A stretch of DNA of 64,000 nt from Thereva unica (GCA_949987705.1 OX465283.1:78935720-78999719); one strand, 5' to 3'. Counted from the stretch's first letter, positions 1-11,553 are shown. The notes: generated by a model from the sequence alone, not told the origin. Translations and numbers: made by a program.

Positions 1-320
1 GAATTAATGTCTTTGAGCGTCTGAAAAGAATGAAGTTAACAGATTGCTTTCGCCGATCTTCGTGAAGTTTTTTTTTGTGGCAAGATGAAGCTTATGAGTC
101 ACCCTTTGTACTACTAGTCCGTCATGTCTTACAAGTCATTGGTACCGTACAGGAAAACTTAAGAATATATCGAATTAATTTCATAATCTTAGCTAATTTG
201 TGTACTTCTAAGGATAATCTCTAAACGCCTGCAAGCAGACCTTCCACATGGGGATGGTTCTTAGCCAAAGATTCACAGTGGTGATGACCAGCACTGAGCA
301 ATACCTATAATGTCTTAGGG
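1..320. other. No recognisable feature
   Basis: I see no coding potential, repeat structure or RNA motif here. The stretch is AT-rich and lies just outside the MITE-like inverted repeat that starts at 321. Confidence 0.5.
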
Positions 321-464
321 TAAGTGCACTACGCAGCGTAGATGATCTAGTAGGGCATAAGCGCAGAAAAAGGAAGCTGAGTTATGCACACGCCCATTGA
401 AAACCCATTCAGAGTTCTATAAGCGAGTATAGGCGTTTATCATTTACGCTGCGTAGTGCACTTA
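321..464. mobile_element. MITE-like element, 144 bp, perfect 20-bp terminal inverted repeats
   Basis: The first 20 bases, TAAGTGCACTACGCAGCGTA (321-340), recur exactly in reverse complement at 445-464. Pairing continues inward for about five more bases with one mismatch. The interior of about 100 bp has no ORF. This is the architecture of a short non-autonomous DNA transposon. No clear target-site duplication is visible, so the superfamily cannot be assigned. A cruciform-forming regulatory palindrome is the alternative, but the position beside decayed transposons favours a mobile element. Confidence 0.6.
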
Positions 465-484
465 CTTATGCTGTCGTATAAAAC

Positions 485-751
485 TTGAGAGAGGTAGAAG
501 AACAGCCCAACATCAACGACAAATGGGAGCAAATCAAAAGCAGCACAAAGGGGACAGCAGAAGAGGCACTAGGCTTGGCCCCCAGACAGACTAGAATTGT
601 TTGGTTTGACCAGGACTGTAGAGCCGCATTTGAAGAAAGAAACCTAGAGTACATTGCAAGGCCAACAAGAGCAAGGATGGAAGTCTTCAAGGAAAAAAGA
701 AAAATCGCAGACAAACTTTGCAAAAAGAAAAAGAGGATATCGTGGGTTTAA
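485..751 (+). pseudogene. LINE relic: endonuclease-RT linker, RTE-like
   Basis: An 88-codon open stretch resembles the region between endonuclease and reverse transcriptase of RTE-like LINEs. The key signature is WFDQDCRAAFEERN followed by a basic stretch rich in K and R (KEKRKIADKLCKKKKR). This linker usually joins the AP-endonuclease to the RT domain of one long LINE protein. The endonuclease itself is missing upstream, and the matching RT relic lies at 1200-1773 on the same strand after a gap of about 450 bp. It is dead: truncated on both sides and in pieces. Clade assignment is by eye. Confidence 0.5.
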
Positions 752-779
752 AAGCAGAACTCACTAAGTCAAAAACCAT

Positions 780-1195
780 AGTTTTTAGTAAATCGATATT
801 TAAGGTGTTTGTGTCTCTGAAAATTTTGTAATGGCATATAATAGTAATCGGCTCAGTATACATTGTTTTTTAGATTTCTTAGTTTAGTTTACAAAAGAAT
901 TGAAATAATTATTTAATTCTAATACTGGATTTTTAGATTAAAATAAAAAAACGCAACGAATTAGTGAGTTTTGGCAGAAATGATTTGGTAGTTTTGTGTC
1001 ATTATGGACAAGGTAAATCCGAAACTAACCCCCTAAAAACCTTAACAATATTAGTGTGCGGGCTATAAGGTATTGCCAGTATAAAGTTGGCATTATAAGA
1101 CTTACTTTAGTATAAAAAACTGAAAACTTGAAAAATTGTACTTAGTGAATTCTGCTTGTAAACCAACGATATATCTAAACAGCAGGACTTACAGA
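780..1195. other. AT-rich spacer between two parts of a LINE relic
   Basis: No ORF or motif is recognisable. It may be inserted or strongly decayed sequence separating the linker fragment upstream from the RT fragment downstream. Confidence 0.35.
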
Positions 1196-1199
1196 TACA

Positions 1200-1775
1200 T
1201 GAAGACTTCAATGAAGAGAGAATTAAACAAGCGTACAAAGGAACTCGCCAGATCAACAATAAGTTTCAGCCAAGAACAGACATTTGAAAAGACATACATG
1301 AGAACTTATTAGCAGATCCTGATAGGATAAAAGAAAGGTGGAGAGAGTATTTTCAGAACCTATTGTATCCTACCCCCATACTAAACGAGAATGCACAGAC
1401 AGAGGAATTTGTAATTTCTCAAAATAACATCTCAATAGATGACACTGGATGCGTGAAGCTGTACGAGTAAAAAGGCGCCGAGCGAATCGCAGCTGAGGTT
1501 CTAAAGGAAGGAAGACCGCAACTATTACGAACCTTACACGAACTCATATGCACCATGTGGGAGGAAGAAGTTATACCAGATGACTGGAAGAAAGCGATTA
1601 TATGTCCAATATACAAGAAAGGAGATAAATTAACATGCAATAACTACAGGGGCATCTCACTCCTCAGCACCAGCTACAAAACCTTCACAGTCCTTGTGAA
1701 ACAAAAAAAATATGAGTATGACCACACTTTAGAAGTAAAACTTTTGTGCCCAACGGCTAGTAATATGCAATAGAT
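1200..1775 (+). pseudogene. LINE relic: reverse transcriptase N-terminal part, RTE-like
   Basis: Across frames one can read FQPRTDI, then DRIKERWREYFQNLL (the pre-RT region), then VLKEGRPQLLRTLHELI and MWEEEVIPDDWKKAIICPIYKKGDK followed shortly by NNYRGISLLSTSYK. These are the first RT blocks of RTE-like LINEs, corresponding to the fingers of the enzyme. The palm blocks with the catalytic YADD are absent, since homology stops near 1700-1775. Stops and frameshifts, including a stop near 1311, show it is non-functional. It is probably the continuation of the linker fragment at 485-751. Confidence 0.65.
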
Positions 1776-1779
1776 ATAA

Positions 1780-2485
1780 TGGAAAGTCTGTCGGATATAT
1801 AGTACGCTTTGAGAAAATTCAGGCCAACGATAGATGCAGGAAGAATAGTGACGAATCTACTGACGGACTTGATACAAATACTATTTGAAAATATCAATAT
1901 TTATGAATTCCTATTTACATTAAAGCCTAAAAGTAACCGAGTAAAAATAATTTTGTTGGCTAATTTTCTTAAAAGCATACACGCGGTGCACCTAGTACTT
2001 ATAGCATATAAGTGCGCATGGCACACGGGTATGCACGCTTCCGCCACAGGCATGGATGCTACCGATACAGGCACGAAAATCTAAACATTCGCCTCATGGA
2101 AGTAAGCTGGTGACATAATGCAAGCGTACATTCATTGCATTCAGAGGTTCCATGATATGCGGCGAATTTCCTCTGACATAAAATTGCATGGTTTTTTTCC
2201 GTCCCGGCTTTCACACCTAGCCCGGTGGTATGTTGTGTGTGCTATTTCGAATGCGGCAATACAGAAAAAGTTAAAAGTAGCCCGACGTTTGCGTGGCATG
2301 CATTCCATTCATGGAACATTCCGTCAGGTCGCATTTGAATACACACACTTCTATATTATTTATCAACAAATTGAACGCATGTACGCTTGGATATGTCACC
2401 AGCTGTATGCATGCTCCGCTCCCGCTACATTCATGATCATTAATAATTGCATCCGCATCGGCATAGACTATTCCAAACCCAAAAA
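1780..2485. other. Unidentified sequence, open in one frame from 2118
   Basis: The plus frame that later becomes a LINE endonuclease is open from 2118, but its first roughly 125 codons do not resemble the endonuclease start seen in the related element at 31894. They are probably non-LINE DNA that happens to be open. Loosely repeated GCATGC/GCTCCG-type words occur between 1990 and 2420. I recognise no family. Confidence 0.35.
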
Positions 2486-5016
2486 CTATTCCAAACTCGG
2501 TAAGTCTAATGGCTTACAATTCGAGTTTATTGCTGTTGAGATAAAATCTCCATGTGACAAATGTGTTGTTATCAGCGTATACTGTCCTCCCAATGCCTTC
2601 AATTCCGATATCGCTACTGAGTTCTCCGATCTTGTTTCTTCTCTTTCTCACCACTATGAGAACATAATTGTTGCGGGTGACTTTAATGCTGATCTGCTCA
2701 AAATCAATCCTCGTGCGAATGCTCTTAGATATTTATTTGAGACATTGGACTTGCATATTCTAAATAATCTACCAACATTTCTAAATTGTCAAAACCCATC
2801 CTTGCTTGATGTCCTAGCTACTACCTGCACTGATGCAGTGTTAAAGCATCATCAACTTTCCCCCCCTAGCTTTCTGGACCATGACCTATTATTCCTTTCC
2901 GTTCGGTTCTCTCTTGGTGTGCTCTCCGTGTCTAGTTCGTATACTTTTCGTGATTTTAGTAACATCAATGTTGATCAAATGTCTGAAGCTGCCTCCGTCA
3001 TTCCTTGGGATGTTATCTATCGTACTACTTGTGTTGACGCTAAAGTAAGTTTGCTGACTCTATTTACTCAATCTCTCTTTGATCAATGTGTGCCGCTGGT
3101 CACAAGAAGCCGTAGGCCATCCTCACCCTGTCCTTGGTTTTCTAGTGAAATCCGTGACCTGATAAGTCAGCGAGAGTGCATGTACAGGCGTTATCGCAAG
3201 ACTAGGATCCTTAGATATCTTAATGCCTATAAACAGCTTCGCAACCTCGTCACTAGTAAAGTCAAATCACGAAAACGTAGTTTTTATGCCCGTAAGCTTG
3301 ATCCCTCTTTAAACACCAAGCAACTCTGGTCCAACCTTCGCTCGCTGGGCATACATGCTACTGCACCCTCCCATTTTGATATCGATGTTGACCTTCTAAA
3401 TCGCTCATTCATTCAATCCCCTCCTGCTTTCCCAATCTCCCGATCTTTCTCAGTCCTTCCGCATAGTACTGATGGCTTTGCTTTCCGCTGTGTGGACTCC
3501 TCGGAAGTTTTTGAAATACTGCTCTCCATTTCGTCAAGCTGCATCGGTTATGATGAAATCTCTCCACGGTTTTTCAAGCTGCTCGCCCCCTTAATTTTGA
3601 ATATTATTACGCATGTTTTTAATTACTGCCTGACTACTTCCCAAGTTCCCTTGTTGTGGAAAAAAGCCATAGTGATCCCCTTACCGAAGAAATCTTCTCC
3701 TGCTGATATCTCAGATTTCCGTCCCATTAGCATTCTTCCTTTCCTTGCTAAAGCCTTCGAGAAAACTGTATTCATTCAAGTCCAGCGCTATCTTGAATCT
3801 AATAGCCTTATTTCTGAATATCAATCTGGTTTCCGTAAAAATCATAGTTGCGAAACAGCTATACTAAAGGTAACTACTGACATTCGCTCTGCGCTTGATA
3901 AAGGTGACGTTGCAGTATTAGTGCTTCTTGATTTCTCGAAAGCCTTCGACTCGGTGGTGCACACACACGATCCTGCTTTCCAAACTAAGTCAGCGCTATC
4001 GCTTCTCTTCTTCTGCTACACGGCTTTTCTCCTCTTTGCTATCTAATCGCTTTCAATGTGTTCGTCATAATAATGTTGTATCCTCTCTCCTACAGGTGCC
4101 TTCTGGTGTTCCACAAGGTTCAATTCTTGGTCCTTTACTATTTTCATTATATATTAATGATCTCCCCTCTACTATTGGCCACTGTTCCTTTCATCTATAT
4201 GCTGATGATCTCCAATTGTATACTTCTTGCCCTCCTTCACAGATTGATTCTTGTATTTCTGACTTGAATAGCACTCTATCTCGAATAAATGAGTGGAGTG
4301 CTCTCAATTTCCTTAAATTAAACCCTAAAAAATCACAAGTACTTGTGTTAAGTCGTAGCTCTATGCTCCCCGTCAGAATGCCACTCATTTGTCTGGATAA
4401 CATACCTCTTCCTATTGTTGATCGGGTCCATAATCTTGGTATTGCCATTAATGCCAAACTAACCTGCTGTGATCAAGTTTCACTAATGCTCTCCAAAATC
4501 TATGGGACTTTACGTAAGCTCTGGCTTTATGGTAGTCTCCTATCACCCACAATTCGTTCAATGCTTGTAAAATCTCTCATTCTCCCGCACTTCCTCTATG
4601 GCTCACTTGTTTACATTGTGTATGATTCATCCTGTCGTCAACGACTTAATGTTGCATTCAATGACTGCTTACGCTTTATCTTCCACTTGAGAAGATCAGA
4701 TCATGTATCATCGGTTCGGAATTCACTAATAGGCTGTAACCTCTTTTGCTTTTTCGATATTATGGCACTAGCTCTTCTACATAAAGTCTTCTACGCTAAA
4801 AGCCCTTCTTACCTATCCGACTTCCTTACCCCCTTGCAAACCTCGAGATCACTTAAATTTCTTATACCAGCCCATCGGTCTCGAATTGGTAGTCGTTCCT
4901 TTTTTGTGCACGCGATTAGACTCTGGAATGATCTTCCCTCCTCTTTACAAAGAATTAGCACAGTCACCACTTTCAGGAAACAAGTTTCTCTTCTCCTATC
5001 CACCTCTTCTCTATAG
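2486..5016 (+). pseudogene. LINE ORF2 (endonuclease + reverse transcriptase), Jockey/CR1-like, 5'-truncated
   Basis: This encodes an AP-type endonuclease followed by an RT, the enzymes for target-primed reverse transcription. Endonuclease blocks are visible: FIAVEIKSP, VYCPP, VAGDFNADLL and SFLDHDLLFLSV. RT blocks follow: LWKKAIVIPLPKK, DFRPISILPFLAKAFEK, YQSGFRKNHSCETAIL, LLDFSKAFDSV, then in the next frame VPQGSILGPLLFSLYINDL and the catalytic YADDLQLY near 4200. The C-terminal signature RIGSRSFFVHAIRLWNDLP closes it. The first roughly 70 endonuclease residues present in the sister element at 31894 are missing. The frame shifts near 3960 in a short CA repeat that appears four bases longer than homology predicts. 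The 3' UTR ends in a TTGAA repeat. Confidence 0.85.
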
Positions 5017-5230
5017 CTTTCCCTTCTTTCTTCTACTTTCTAATAGCCAAAGTTCCCCTCTTTCTATCTACTATTGAACAACCTTGATATTCCTCTTAAC
5101 TCTAGCTGTTCTCTATTCTGTTAGGTATTAAGCTTAGACTAGGTATTTTTCTTGCCATGTTAGATTTCAAATTATAATATTGTACTCTAAAAGATGTAAG
5201 TCTTGTGTACTTCCTTATGCATAAAATAAA

Positions 5231-5255
5231 TTGAATTGAATTGAATTGAATTGAA
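5231..5255 (+). repeat. (TTGAA)5 microsatellite tail of the LINE
   Basis: Five perfect TTGAA units sit about 215 bp after the LINE stop codon and just after an ATAAAATAAA signal. Short tandem repeats as 3' ends, instead of poly(A), are typical of several CR1/Jockey-group LINEs. This marks the 3' end of the insertion. Confidence 0.75.
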
Positions 5256-5259
5256 GTAT

Positions 5260-5985
5260 TGTTTTACCAAGCAGTCCGCCAACCACATACAATGAAGCTT
5301 TACCTACGCGAGCCGCTTTACCTACGCGACCGAGAGCCAGTCTACTTGAGTATGGTATTGGCACCCTTTATGGCCACCTAGCCAATTACCTGATTTCTTC
5401 GTCCCATACAATCTTTTAGGGAGCCAATTAATTTTAAAGGGAGCAAAAAGAAATGCAATCAACCTTTTTTCAAATTGTTCTTTCTAGGGGTAGTTGAAAA
5501 TAATTTATTTTGGATGATTAAACCGAATTTGAAGCATAAAGCTGAAAACCCATTTTTTACAAACCTTTATATTTTCAGTCGATGTAGGGAGAGTTTCAGC
5601 CCTTTACTATTATCCCTTATCATAAAATTTACTTTGTTATAAATCAACCACTTTTGAGTATAAATGTTGCAAAAAATGTATTTTATTAGATTGTTTTTGA
5701 TTATAATTAAAATTATCGCGAAAACACTTAAAAAGGGGAATTTTTAGCATATTGAAAGGTGACATCCATATTTTAAGACTGTGGGACCCTGATTTTCGTA
5801 ATCAGCGACCCAAAAAACATATCAGCAACGATTTTTACAACAGTGTAATGTATTTTATATTGGAGACAATTACAAATTAAACGTAAGAAAGATGTATTGT
5901 TCATTTCTTCTTTCATTTTTTCATTTTTGTTTACATCGTTTGGCATTTTAAGAAAGTCTCAAGTGTTTATACCGTAACTTCCCGG
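5260..5985. other. No recognisable feature
   Basis: AT-rich spacer with no coding motif or obvious repeat seen. Confidence 0.4.
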
Positions 5986-5988
5986 CAG

Positions 5989-6200
5989 TGCCACATGTTT
6001 GGCCACGCCAAAAGCAGATCCACTTGCTCAGGCTGCGCCGAAAATTCTTGTCGTATATGCCGCTTCCAACATGTCAGTCAACTCCAAAGTGTCCACGGCA
6101 TAAGCCCGGACAGTGCAAACCACAAGAAAAATCTGAAATAATTCACCTCTACATAATGGTGAATTTGTATTCCTATAATGAGATAAAGCAAAGTCTGTGC
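5989..6200 (+). pseudogene. Possible gag/ORF1 zinc-knuckle relic
   Basis: Starting at the TGC codon at 5989, one frame reads CHMFGHAKSRSTCSGC and then CRIC. This resembles the CCHC knuckles of LINE ORF1 and gag proteins, which bind element RNA. Shifting frame downstream gives a stretch like the post-knuckle QEKSEIIHLYIMVNLYSYNEIKQ. The cysteine spacing is not canonical and the frame is broken, so this is a weak call. It could be the ORF1 of the decayed LINE that follows at 6436. Confidence 0.35.
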
Positions 6201-6435
6201 GACAACGTAGCTAACATGCCAGAAAATCTATGCAGTAAGGCAGAGTGTATTTTAACTGTTGCACACACAGCCCCGAGTGTCTTCGTCTCTTGTACCCCGT
6301 CCGCCCCATTTCCCATCGTTATACGAAAGTTCTGACGATTTTCCAATGTGTGAGAGCGTTATGCGAATGAAATCGATTCACTCTCATGTAAATTTTTAAG
6401 CAAACGTCCCTAAAGAAGTTTTACTTCAAAAAGTA

Positions 6436-7545
6436 GAACCTGTAGGGAAAGGCCTTATAAGAGAATATAAAGCTGGTTTTAGGACAAACCGCTCAACATC
6501 GGACCAATATACAGCTATACGAGATCTTATCGGAATTAAGGGTACGTTCAAAGCTGGTATAACTGATCAAGTGCGAAACAAATAGCTCACTGGCGAAAGT
6601 AAGAATCCAAAATGTTATAACTGAAGAGTTCGAAGTGCGTCAAGGACTTATACAAGGAGATCGTCTAGCCCCCTGGCTTTTGAATCTGCGCTAGAATGGG
6701 TGATAAGGAAAACGTCAGTCCAGAGAAGTGCATCAAAAACTACACAGTCGATACAATTACTTGGATATGCGGATGACGTGAACATCGTGAGAAGGTCCTT
6801 TTTGGCAGCAAAAGAAGCTTATTTCGAATTAAAAGAGACGACAAAGGACAAGGCCTGAAGATAAACGAAGGAAAAACGAAGGTGATGCAACAATCCAGAG
6901 CAGGAAGATTTAGAATGGGAAGAAATAACTATCGACGAACATAACCTAGAAGTAGTTGATAAAACGGTCTACCTTGGGTCTACAATTACCAAAACAAACG
7001 AAGAAAAAGAAGGAATAACCAGACGAATGCTACTGGCTAATAGAGCCCAAAAACAAATCCTGCACTCAAGATCTGTGCACAGAAAAACGAAACTCTCACT
7101 CTACAACACAGTATTGTGTAATGGTAGCGAGACTTGGACTATGACCCAGTACAGTCAACAGGTTTGAGAGAACAATTCCTAGATGCAAAATAGGCCCAAC
7201 CAGAGAGGATGGAATATGGCGAACAAGATACAACAACGAGTTGTATGCAATATTTGACGACCCATAACTCTCAACTTTAATAAAAATGAACAGACTGAGA
7301 CTAGCCGGCCACGTAATCAGGATGGAAGACAATAGTATCCCAAAACGGCTTATAGCCTCAGAAATTTCGGGAAGTACGCCAGTAGGTAGACCTAGGAGGA
7401 GATGGATAGACTCTGTGACGGCTGACGCAGAGGCTATGTTCAACATCTAGAGCTGGAGACTTGCTGCAAGGGACCGTCAAACTTAGAGATATGCCCTAAA
7501 GGAGGCCAAGGCTCGATTTGTGTTGTAGCACCATTGGATGCATGG
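6436..7545 (+). pseudogene. LINE relic: RT and C-terminal region, RTE-like
   Basis: Across frames I read YKAGFRTNRSTSDQY, LIQGDRLAPWLLN, LLGYADDVNIV (catalytic block), GLKINEGKTKVM, VDKTVYLGSTITK, a C-terminal region containing GSETWTMTQ, RLRLAGHVIRMED, VGRPRRRWIDSV and finally EAKARF. This is the usual block order from RT palm to the C-terminal end of RTE-like LINEs that are often mis-annotated as craniofacial development protein 2-like. Multiple frameshifts and stops make it a pseudogene. It belongs to a different subfamily from the four-copy LINE found at 54054 and elsewhere, judging by the C-terminal blocks. Confidence 0.75.
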
Positions 7546-7549
7546 ATAG

Positions 7550-8760
7550 CCCAATATCTGGACAAGAAACTCCTCTGGAATGAAAAAACAGAAGAGCCCA
7601 TTAAGGAAATGAACATAACGCTTTTCGCTTGCAAAAAATCCAACGGAGGAAGTGGGGTCCTCTCCCCTAACATAATGCGATGAAACCACACAGCGATCGT
7701 CCGCCCATTACTCTTATACGGGGTATGATGGCCAACTTTAAGTAAGTCCAGCGGGTTAAACAAGCTACAGGAAATACAAAGATGTGCGAAGTTATGGATA
7801 ACAGGATCACTTCGCTCCACACATGCAGATGCCCTAAATGCTATGTTATACCTCCCTCATTTAAATCTTGCGGCAAGGAAAGCGCAACTACCGCAGCCCT
7901 TAGAATAAAATAATCTGGTTTTTGAACCGGAATCAGGGGAGCGCACATGAAGTCTGTTATTATATTATTATTAAAAGGTTCTACAACCGGGATCCAGTTC
8001 GGGCCTCTCGCAACAAATGTGTCGCTCACTGCAAAAGCGGTATCCCCCGCTGCAAAACCAAAGCGACTGCAGATAGTACACTTCTGAAGCCGCTGCACCA
8101 TCACAACGAAAGATATGATATTAGCCTATCCTATTCTATCATAGGATAGTTACCAGTCGGCCACCGCTTGGAGGTTATGATCGCACTTCAATCAGTCTGA
8201 AATATTTGCGGTACGTGCATGTTATGCTACATGTTATTCCCCCTATTCCGCTGATGACTGACCACAAAACTCTGTTATTATCCCCAGCAAAGAGCCCATC
8301 TCATCACGTCGTGAATGGATAAATAGACCACACAGTTTTCAGGGTGCCATAAACTTCTGCTTCCTGTGGGAGAAGGAGCTTTTTCCCAAGAGCTTGGGAT
8401 TGAAATCTCCTTCCGACTACCCGATCATTGGAGTGTATACCAAGGGGAGGTTCTAGCCATACAAGAGGATGTTCTGCAAATCAACCAGCAAGGCGATAGG
8501 AATCGGACTGCCTACATTTTCCCAGTTAGACGGCTCTGAAAGCCCTGCGCTATTGCACAAACAGCTCTAGCACTAACTCTAGATGTCGCAGATATCTTAA
8601 CGAGATGGCTCTACAGAACAGGACCGTCCTCGTATGGATGCCCGGTCACCAAAATATAGAGAAAACTTGTAAAGCTGACGAACTGGCTAAGAAAGGCATG
8701 ATCGTCACTCTCCTTCCTAGAAAGGAAATCTCGAAGATTGGAATCTCGTAACTTCGAAAA
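7550..8760 (+). pseudogene. LINE relic with RNase H (R1/LOA/I-like)
   Basis: Two domains can be seen. At about 7690-7900 the RT C-terminal thumb region reads IVRPLLLYGV, LNKLQEIQRCAKLWITGSLR and AMLYLPHLNL. At about 8440-8460 a segment EVLAIQEDVLQIN matches the second acidic block of RNase H. At 8610-8720 VLVWMPGHQNIEKTCKADELAKKG is the RNase H C-terminal motif with its conserved H and D. An RNase H after RT is characteristic of I, R1, LOA and some Jockey LINEs. Stops and frameshifts are frequent. It abuts the preceding RTE-like relic, so one LINE was inserted beside or into the other. Confidence 0.7.
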
Positions 8761-8899
8761 TTCATTACATCCTCGGCATGGTTTAGCGAAGAAACCACAC
8801 TTTAATATCAGGTTTAAAATGGGATCACTATGGCATCACAATGGGCCTATCCTTAAATCCTAGGTGTATGAGCTTAAACCAACAGCTCAGCCCTATCTA

Positions 8900-10241
8900 A
8901 GCTAACCTAACTTAACACTGCAACCATAATAAACTGTCCCAGGAAGAGTCTAAAATAAGGCAACCCCTATTTTGCTGCTAGGATTAAATTATTTTTTGTT
9001 GATAGCAATTAAATAACTGAAGACTGTCCTTAAAGGAGTGGGACTGTAATAAACGCATGATATTAAAAAAATATAATGCGGATTGTGAAGGCACTTCAAC
9101 AAGTAGACGTTATGGAATTTTTCATTTTAATAAAATACGCTATGAGTCTTCCGTTCTTTAGTTAATATTGTAAGGAACTGAATAAATCTTAAGGAAAAAT
9201 TTGATTGTAATAAAAGAGAAAATCTACTTCTCAACGGGGATACCAATTAACTTTTGAATTCATACAAAAAAGGTCCAAAAAACAAAGGAATTCTCATAAA
9301 AGGTATAAAAAATGGTAAAAAGGAAACACCACACCGTAGTCCTTGGTATTTATGGAGATTTCATTCCAGTAGAAAAACACCGATATACGTTTCCTCCCTT
9401 TGGGACACTACTGCCTCGTTATTTGTAAAGAAGACATAAAAAGTGAAAGGGAAGCATTTCCTTTTCCTTTACGCAAGTGCCCGTATTCTTATGCAAAACG
9501 AATGTCAGCTCTGTGCTATAGGGACCTGAGTAGGGATAGTAAGGATACCTGTATCCTGTATTTCAGTTCTTTATTTTGAATACCTTTGAAGACAGGTACA
9601 GATAGCACTAGCGGCTCTTGGGAGCTGTAGAGTGGCGGCAGACAATCGAACGCATGCAATTTGCATAAATTTTTTAGAATACGAAAAAAAGGAGGAAAAA
9701 CGTCGACGAAGAATATTACAAATTGGTGAAAGAAAAGACTTTGATTCCGTAAAAGTTGTAGAAAGGAGAAGAAATTCCCTCTCCTTATTCGATTGAAATA
9801 TTGAAGAGAAGGTAAGGAAAAAAATATCCCCTAGTCGTTGGAAATTAATGCCATGGTCCTGGGTGATGCCTTATTATGATTTATATTTAAAACTAAAATT
9901 TCTATTATAGGGTAACGTCTCAAAACTAATAATTTGTTGGGTACTCACCTGTCATAATGTGATAGTGAAGTGTCGATGGGATTTTGTACTCCATTTAAAG
10001 AATCCTTTAAATTTGGTTGTGCATCTTGGCTTATTTCTGGGCATATAGTAAGACTTTCTTGTTTTGTTGATTTGTTAAAGTGGGGCAGGGTTATGTATTC
10101 AAAATGATCTTAAGTTGCAGAAAACTATGCATTATTTTTATACGCTTTAGCTTCACCTGCACCCAACTTCCTTATATTCCATCAACTTGCAATTTTGCAC
10201 ATATATGTATAGTTCGCGTGATAATGCAATCTGACCATCTT
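8900..10241. other. AT-rich DNA without recognisable genes
   Basis: No ORF with protein-family character is seen. Short open frames around 9254 and 10080 have no domain-like composition. Confidence 0.4.
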
Positions 10242-10301
10242 ATGGCGGTTCCAAGATGTCGGCCGAATTTTGCAATTGTTATTGAATACTATTGGCTGTG
10301 C

Positions 10302-10467
10302 GGCGTCATTCCAAATTTAAAATGGCGGCCACCACAAAATGGCGGTTTACCTTTTTCTTTACAACACTTTCGGCATGGGTATCAAATGAAAGGGTATGAT
10401 CAGTACAGTACAGTAAGCTGTGTAACGTCATTTTAAATTTATTATGACGGTCACCACAAAATGGCGG
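10302..10467. repeat. Two copies of a 44-bp ATGGCGG-containing repeat
   Basis: A segment at 10302-10345 recurs at 10424-10467 with several substitutions. Each copy has two ATGGCGG or ATGACGG words spaced 17 bp apart, and another ATGGCGG lies at 10242. The word matches the core AAnATGGCGG recognised by YY1/Pho-type zinc-finger proteins, but arthropod dispersed repeats also carry it. I treat it as a degenerate direct repeat. Confidence 0.45.
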
Positions 10468-10509
10468 AACATCATATAATAGACTAAAAAGTAGAAAATA
10501 AAAAATATA

Positions 10510-10993
10510 AAGGGTATTCATTTCACTTCGTAAATTCTTCGTATTTGTCGTACATGTCGTACTTCGTAGTTGTTCGTAGTTTTTGTAGTTCATTTCCATA
10601 TATTTTTTAACTACGACATTTTGTGTGAAGTAAGAAGCTACTGAGTTTCTAAAACGGCTTCCTAATTTTAAATTGTCGTAGTTGATGTTGACATTTGTCA
10701 GCTGTTTTGAATTATTTAATTGAATTTAATTGCTATGAATTTAAAAGATGCCTAGGGAAACACTGAGAACAGCTTTATCGATTAAAGCTTCCAATAATTT
10801 TTGTTTTTCACTTTTTCTAGGAATTTTCTCAAAAACCAACCTATTTTGAAGGTAAAAATCACACCTTCAATATTACGAAATATGAAAAAAATGACCTACG
10901 AAAAATATTCAATGTAGTCGTTCATGTCAATTGAACTACGAAGCTACGAAACTACAAAACTACAAACATTTGAAAAGTGAAATGAATACCCTT
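10510..10993. mobile_element. MITE, 484 bp, 19-bp perfect terminal inverted repeats
   Basis: The left end AAGGGTATTCATTTCACTT (10510-10528) is exactly reverse-complemented at 10975-10993. Both subterminal regions are rich in CGTAGTT/TTGTAGTT words in opposite orientation, which may be transposase-binding subrepeats. Flanking bases are ATA on both sides, consistent with a 3-bp target duplication. No transposase ORF lies inside, so it is non-autonomous. The 3-bp TSD would suit a PIF/Harbinger or CACTA-like origin, but this is not proved. Confidence 0.8.
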
Positions 10994-11098
10994 ATAGTTT
11001 AAAAAAATTAAGAAATACGATTGTACTTTAAAATGAACTAAAACGTAAAACATAATTTTGTATGTAAAGTTTTTTTTGCTCCAGCCAGTATATGGAAA

Positions 11099-11433
11099 GG
11101 GGGGGCCTCGGTAGTCTAGAGGTAAGGCGCCTGACTACTATCCCAGAGGTCCCGGGTTCGAATCCCGGCCAGCCCCAGGTCCTTCGCCTTGTCCAATTTC
11201 CCACCCACATAACTTTCCTTCTTTCTTCTCTCCTCTCTACATTCCTGCCCTCCTGTCATAGCCTTCGCTAGTCCTTCCCTGCTCCACCAAGCGCATGTCA
11301 TCGGTTGGCTGATGAGATTCAATTCGTTTCAGGAGGCATAATACTCCAGCGAGTTGTTTCTCAAATGCCCGATGCCAGAGTCGCGAAATGGTTGGAAATA
11401 GGTGGAATAAAATAGCGCGGCTAGGTTTGACAG

Positions 11434-11474
<41 letters not shown>

Positions 11475-11553
11475 CGACATTCTATACGAAAAAAATAGAT
11501 TGTCGAACAGTACAAAGGGGCTTTCCCTAAGTCTCTAGTCTATCACATAAAAA
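11099..11553 (+). mobile_element. tRNA-derived SINE, full-length copy
   Basis: The 5' part carries an RNA polymerase III A box TAGTCTAGAGG and a B box GGTTCGAATCC, within a tRNA-like region ending CCCGGCCAGCCCC. Acceptor pairing is poor, so this is not a functional tRNA. A unique body follows, with a (CT)n stretch at about 11436-11471 and a 3' end of CACATAAAAAA. The 7-bp direct repeat ATGGAAA flanks it at 11092-11098 and 11554-11560. A second, 5'-truncated copy lies at 25955-26358, which confirms the repeat family. SINEs depend on LINE enzymes; the partner is unknown. Confidence 0.85.
11436..11471. repeat. (CT)n microsatellite inside the SINE
   Basis: A run of about 18 CT units. The second SINE copy lacks it at the equivalent position, so it expanded in this copy or was lost in the other. 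Confidence 0.85.

Noticed and set aside
8870..8915. Telomere-like CTAAGCTAACCTAAC words
   Set aside because: Not a regular (TTAGG)n array; only a few chance words.
11099..11175. Functional tRNA gene
   Set aside because: A and B boxes are present but the acceptor arm pairs poorly, and the sequence continues into a SINE body with a second copy elsewhere.
11028..11322. Minus-strand ORFs containing GFEPGTSG
   Set aside because: This peptide is the known artefact of reading a SINE/tRNA B box (GGTTCGAATCC) backwards; the sequence is the SINE.
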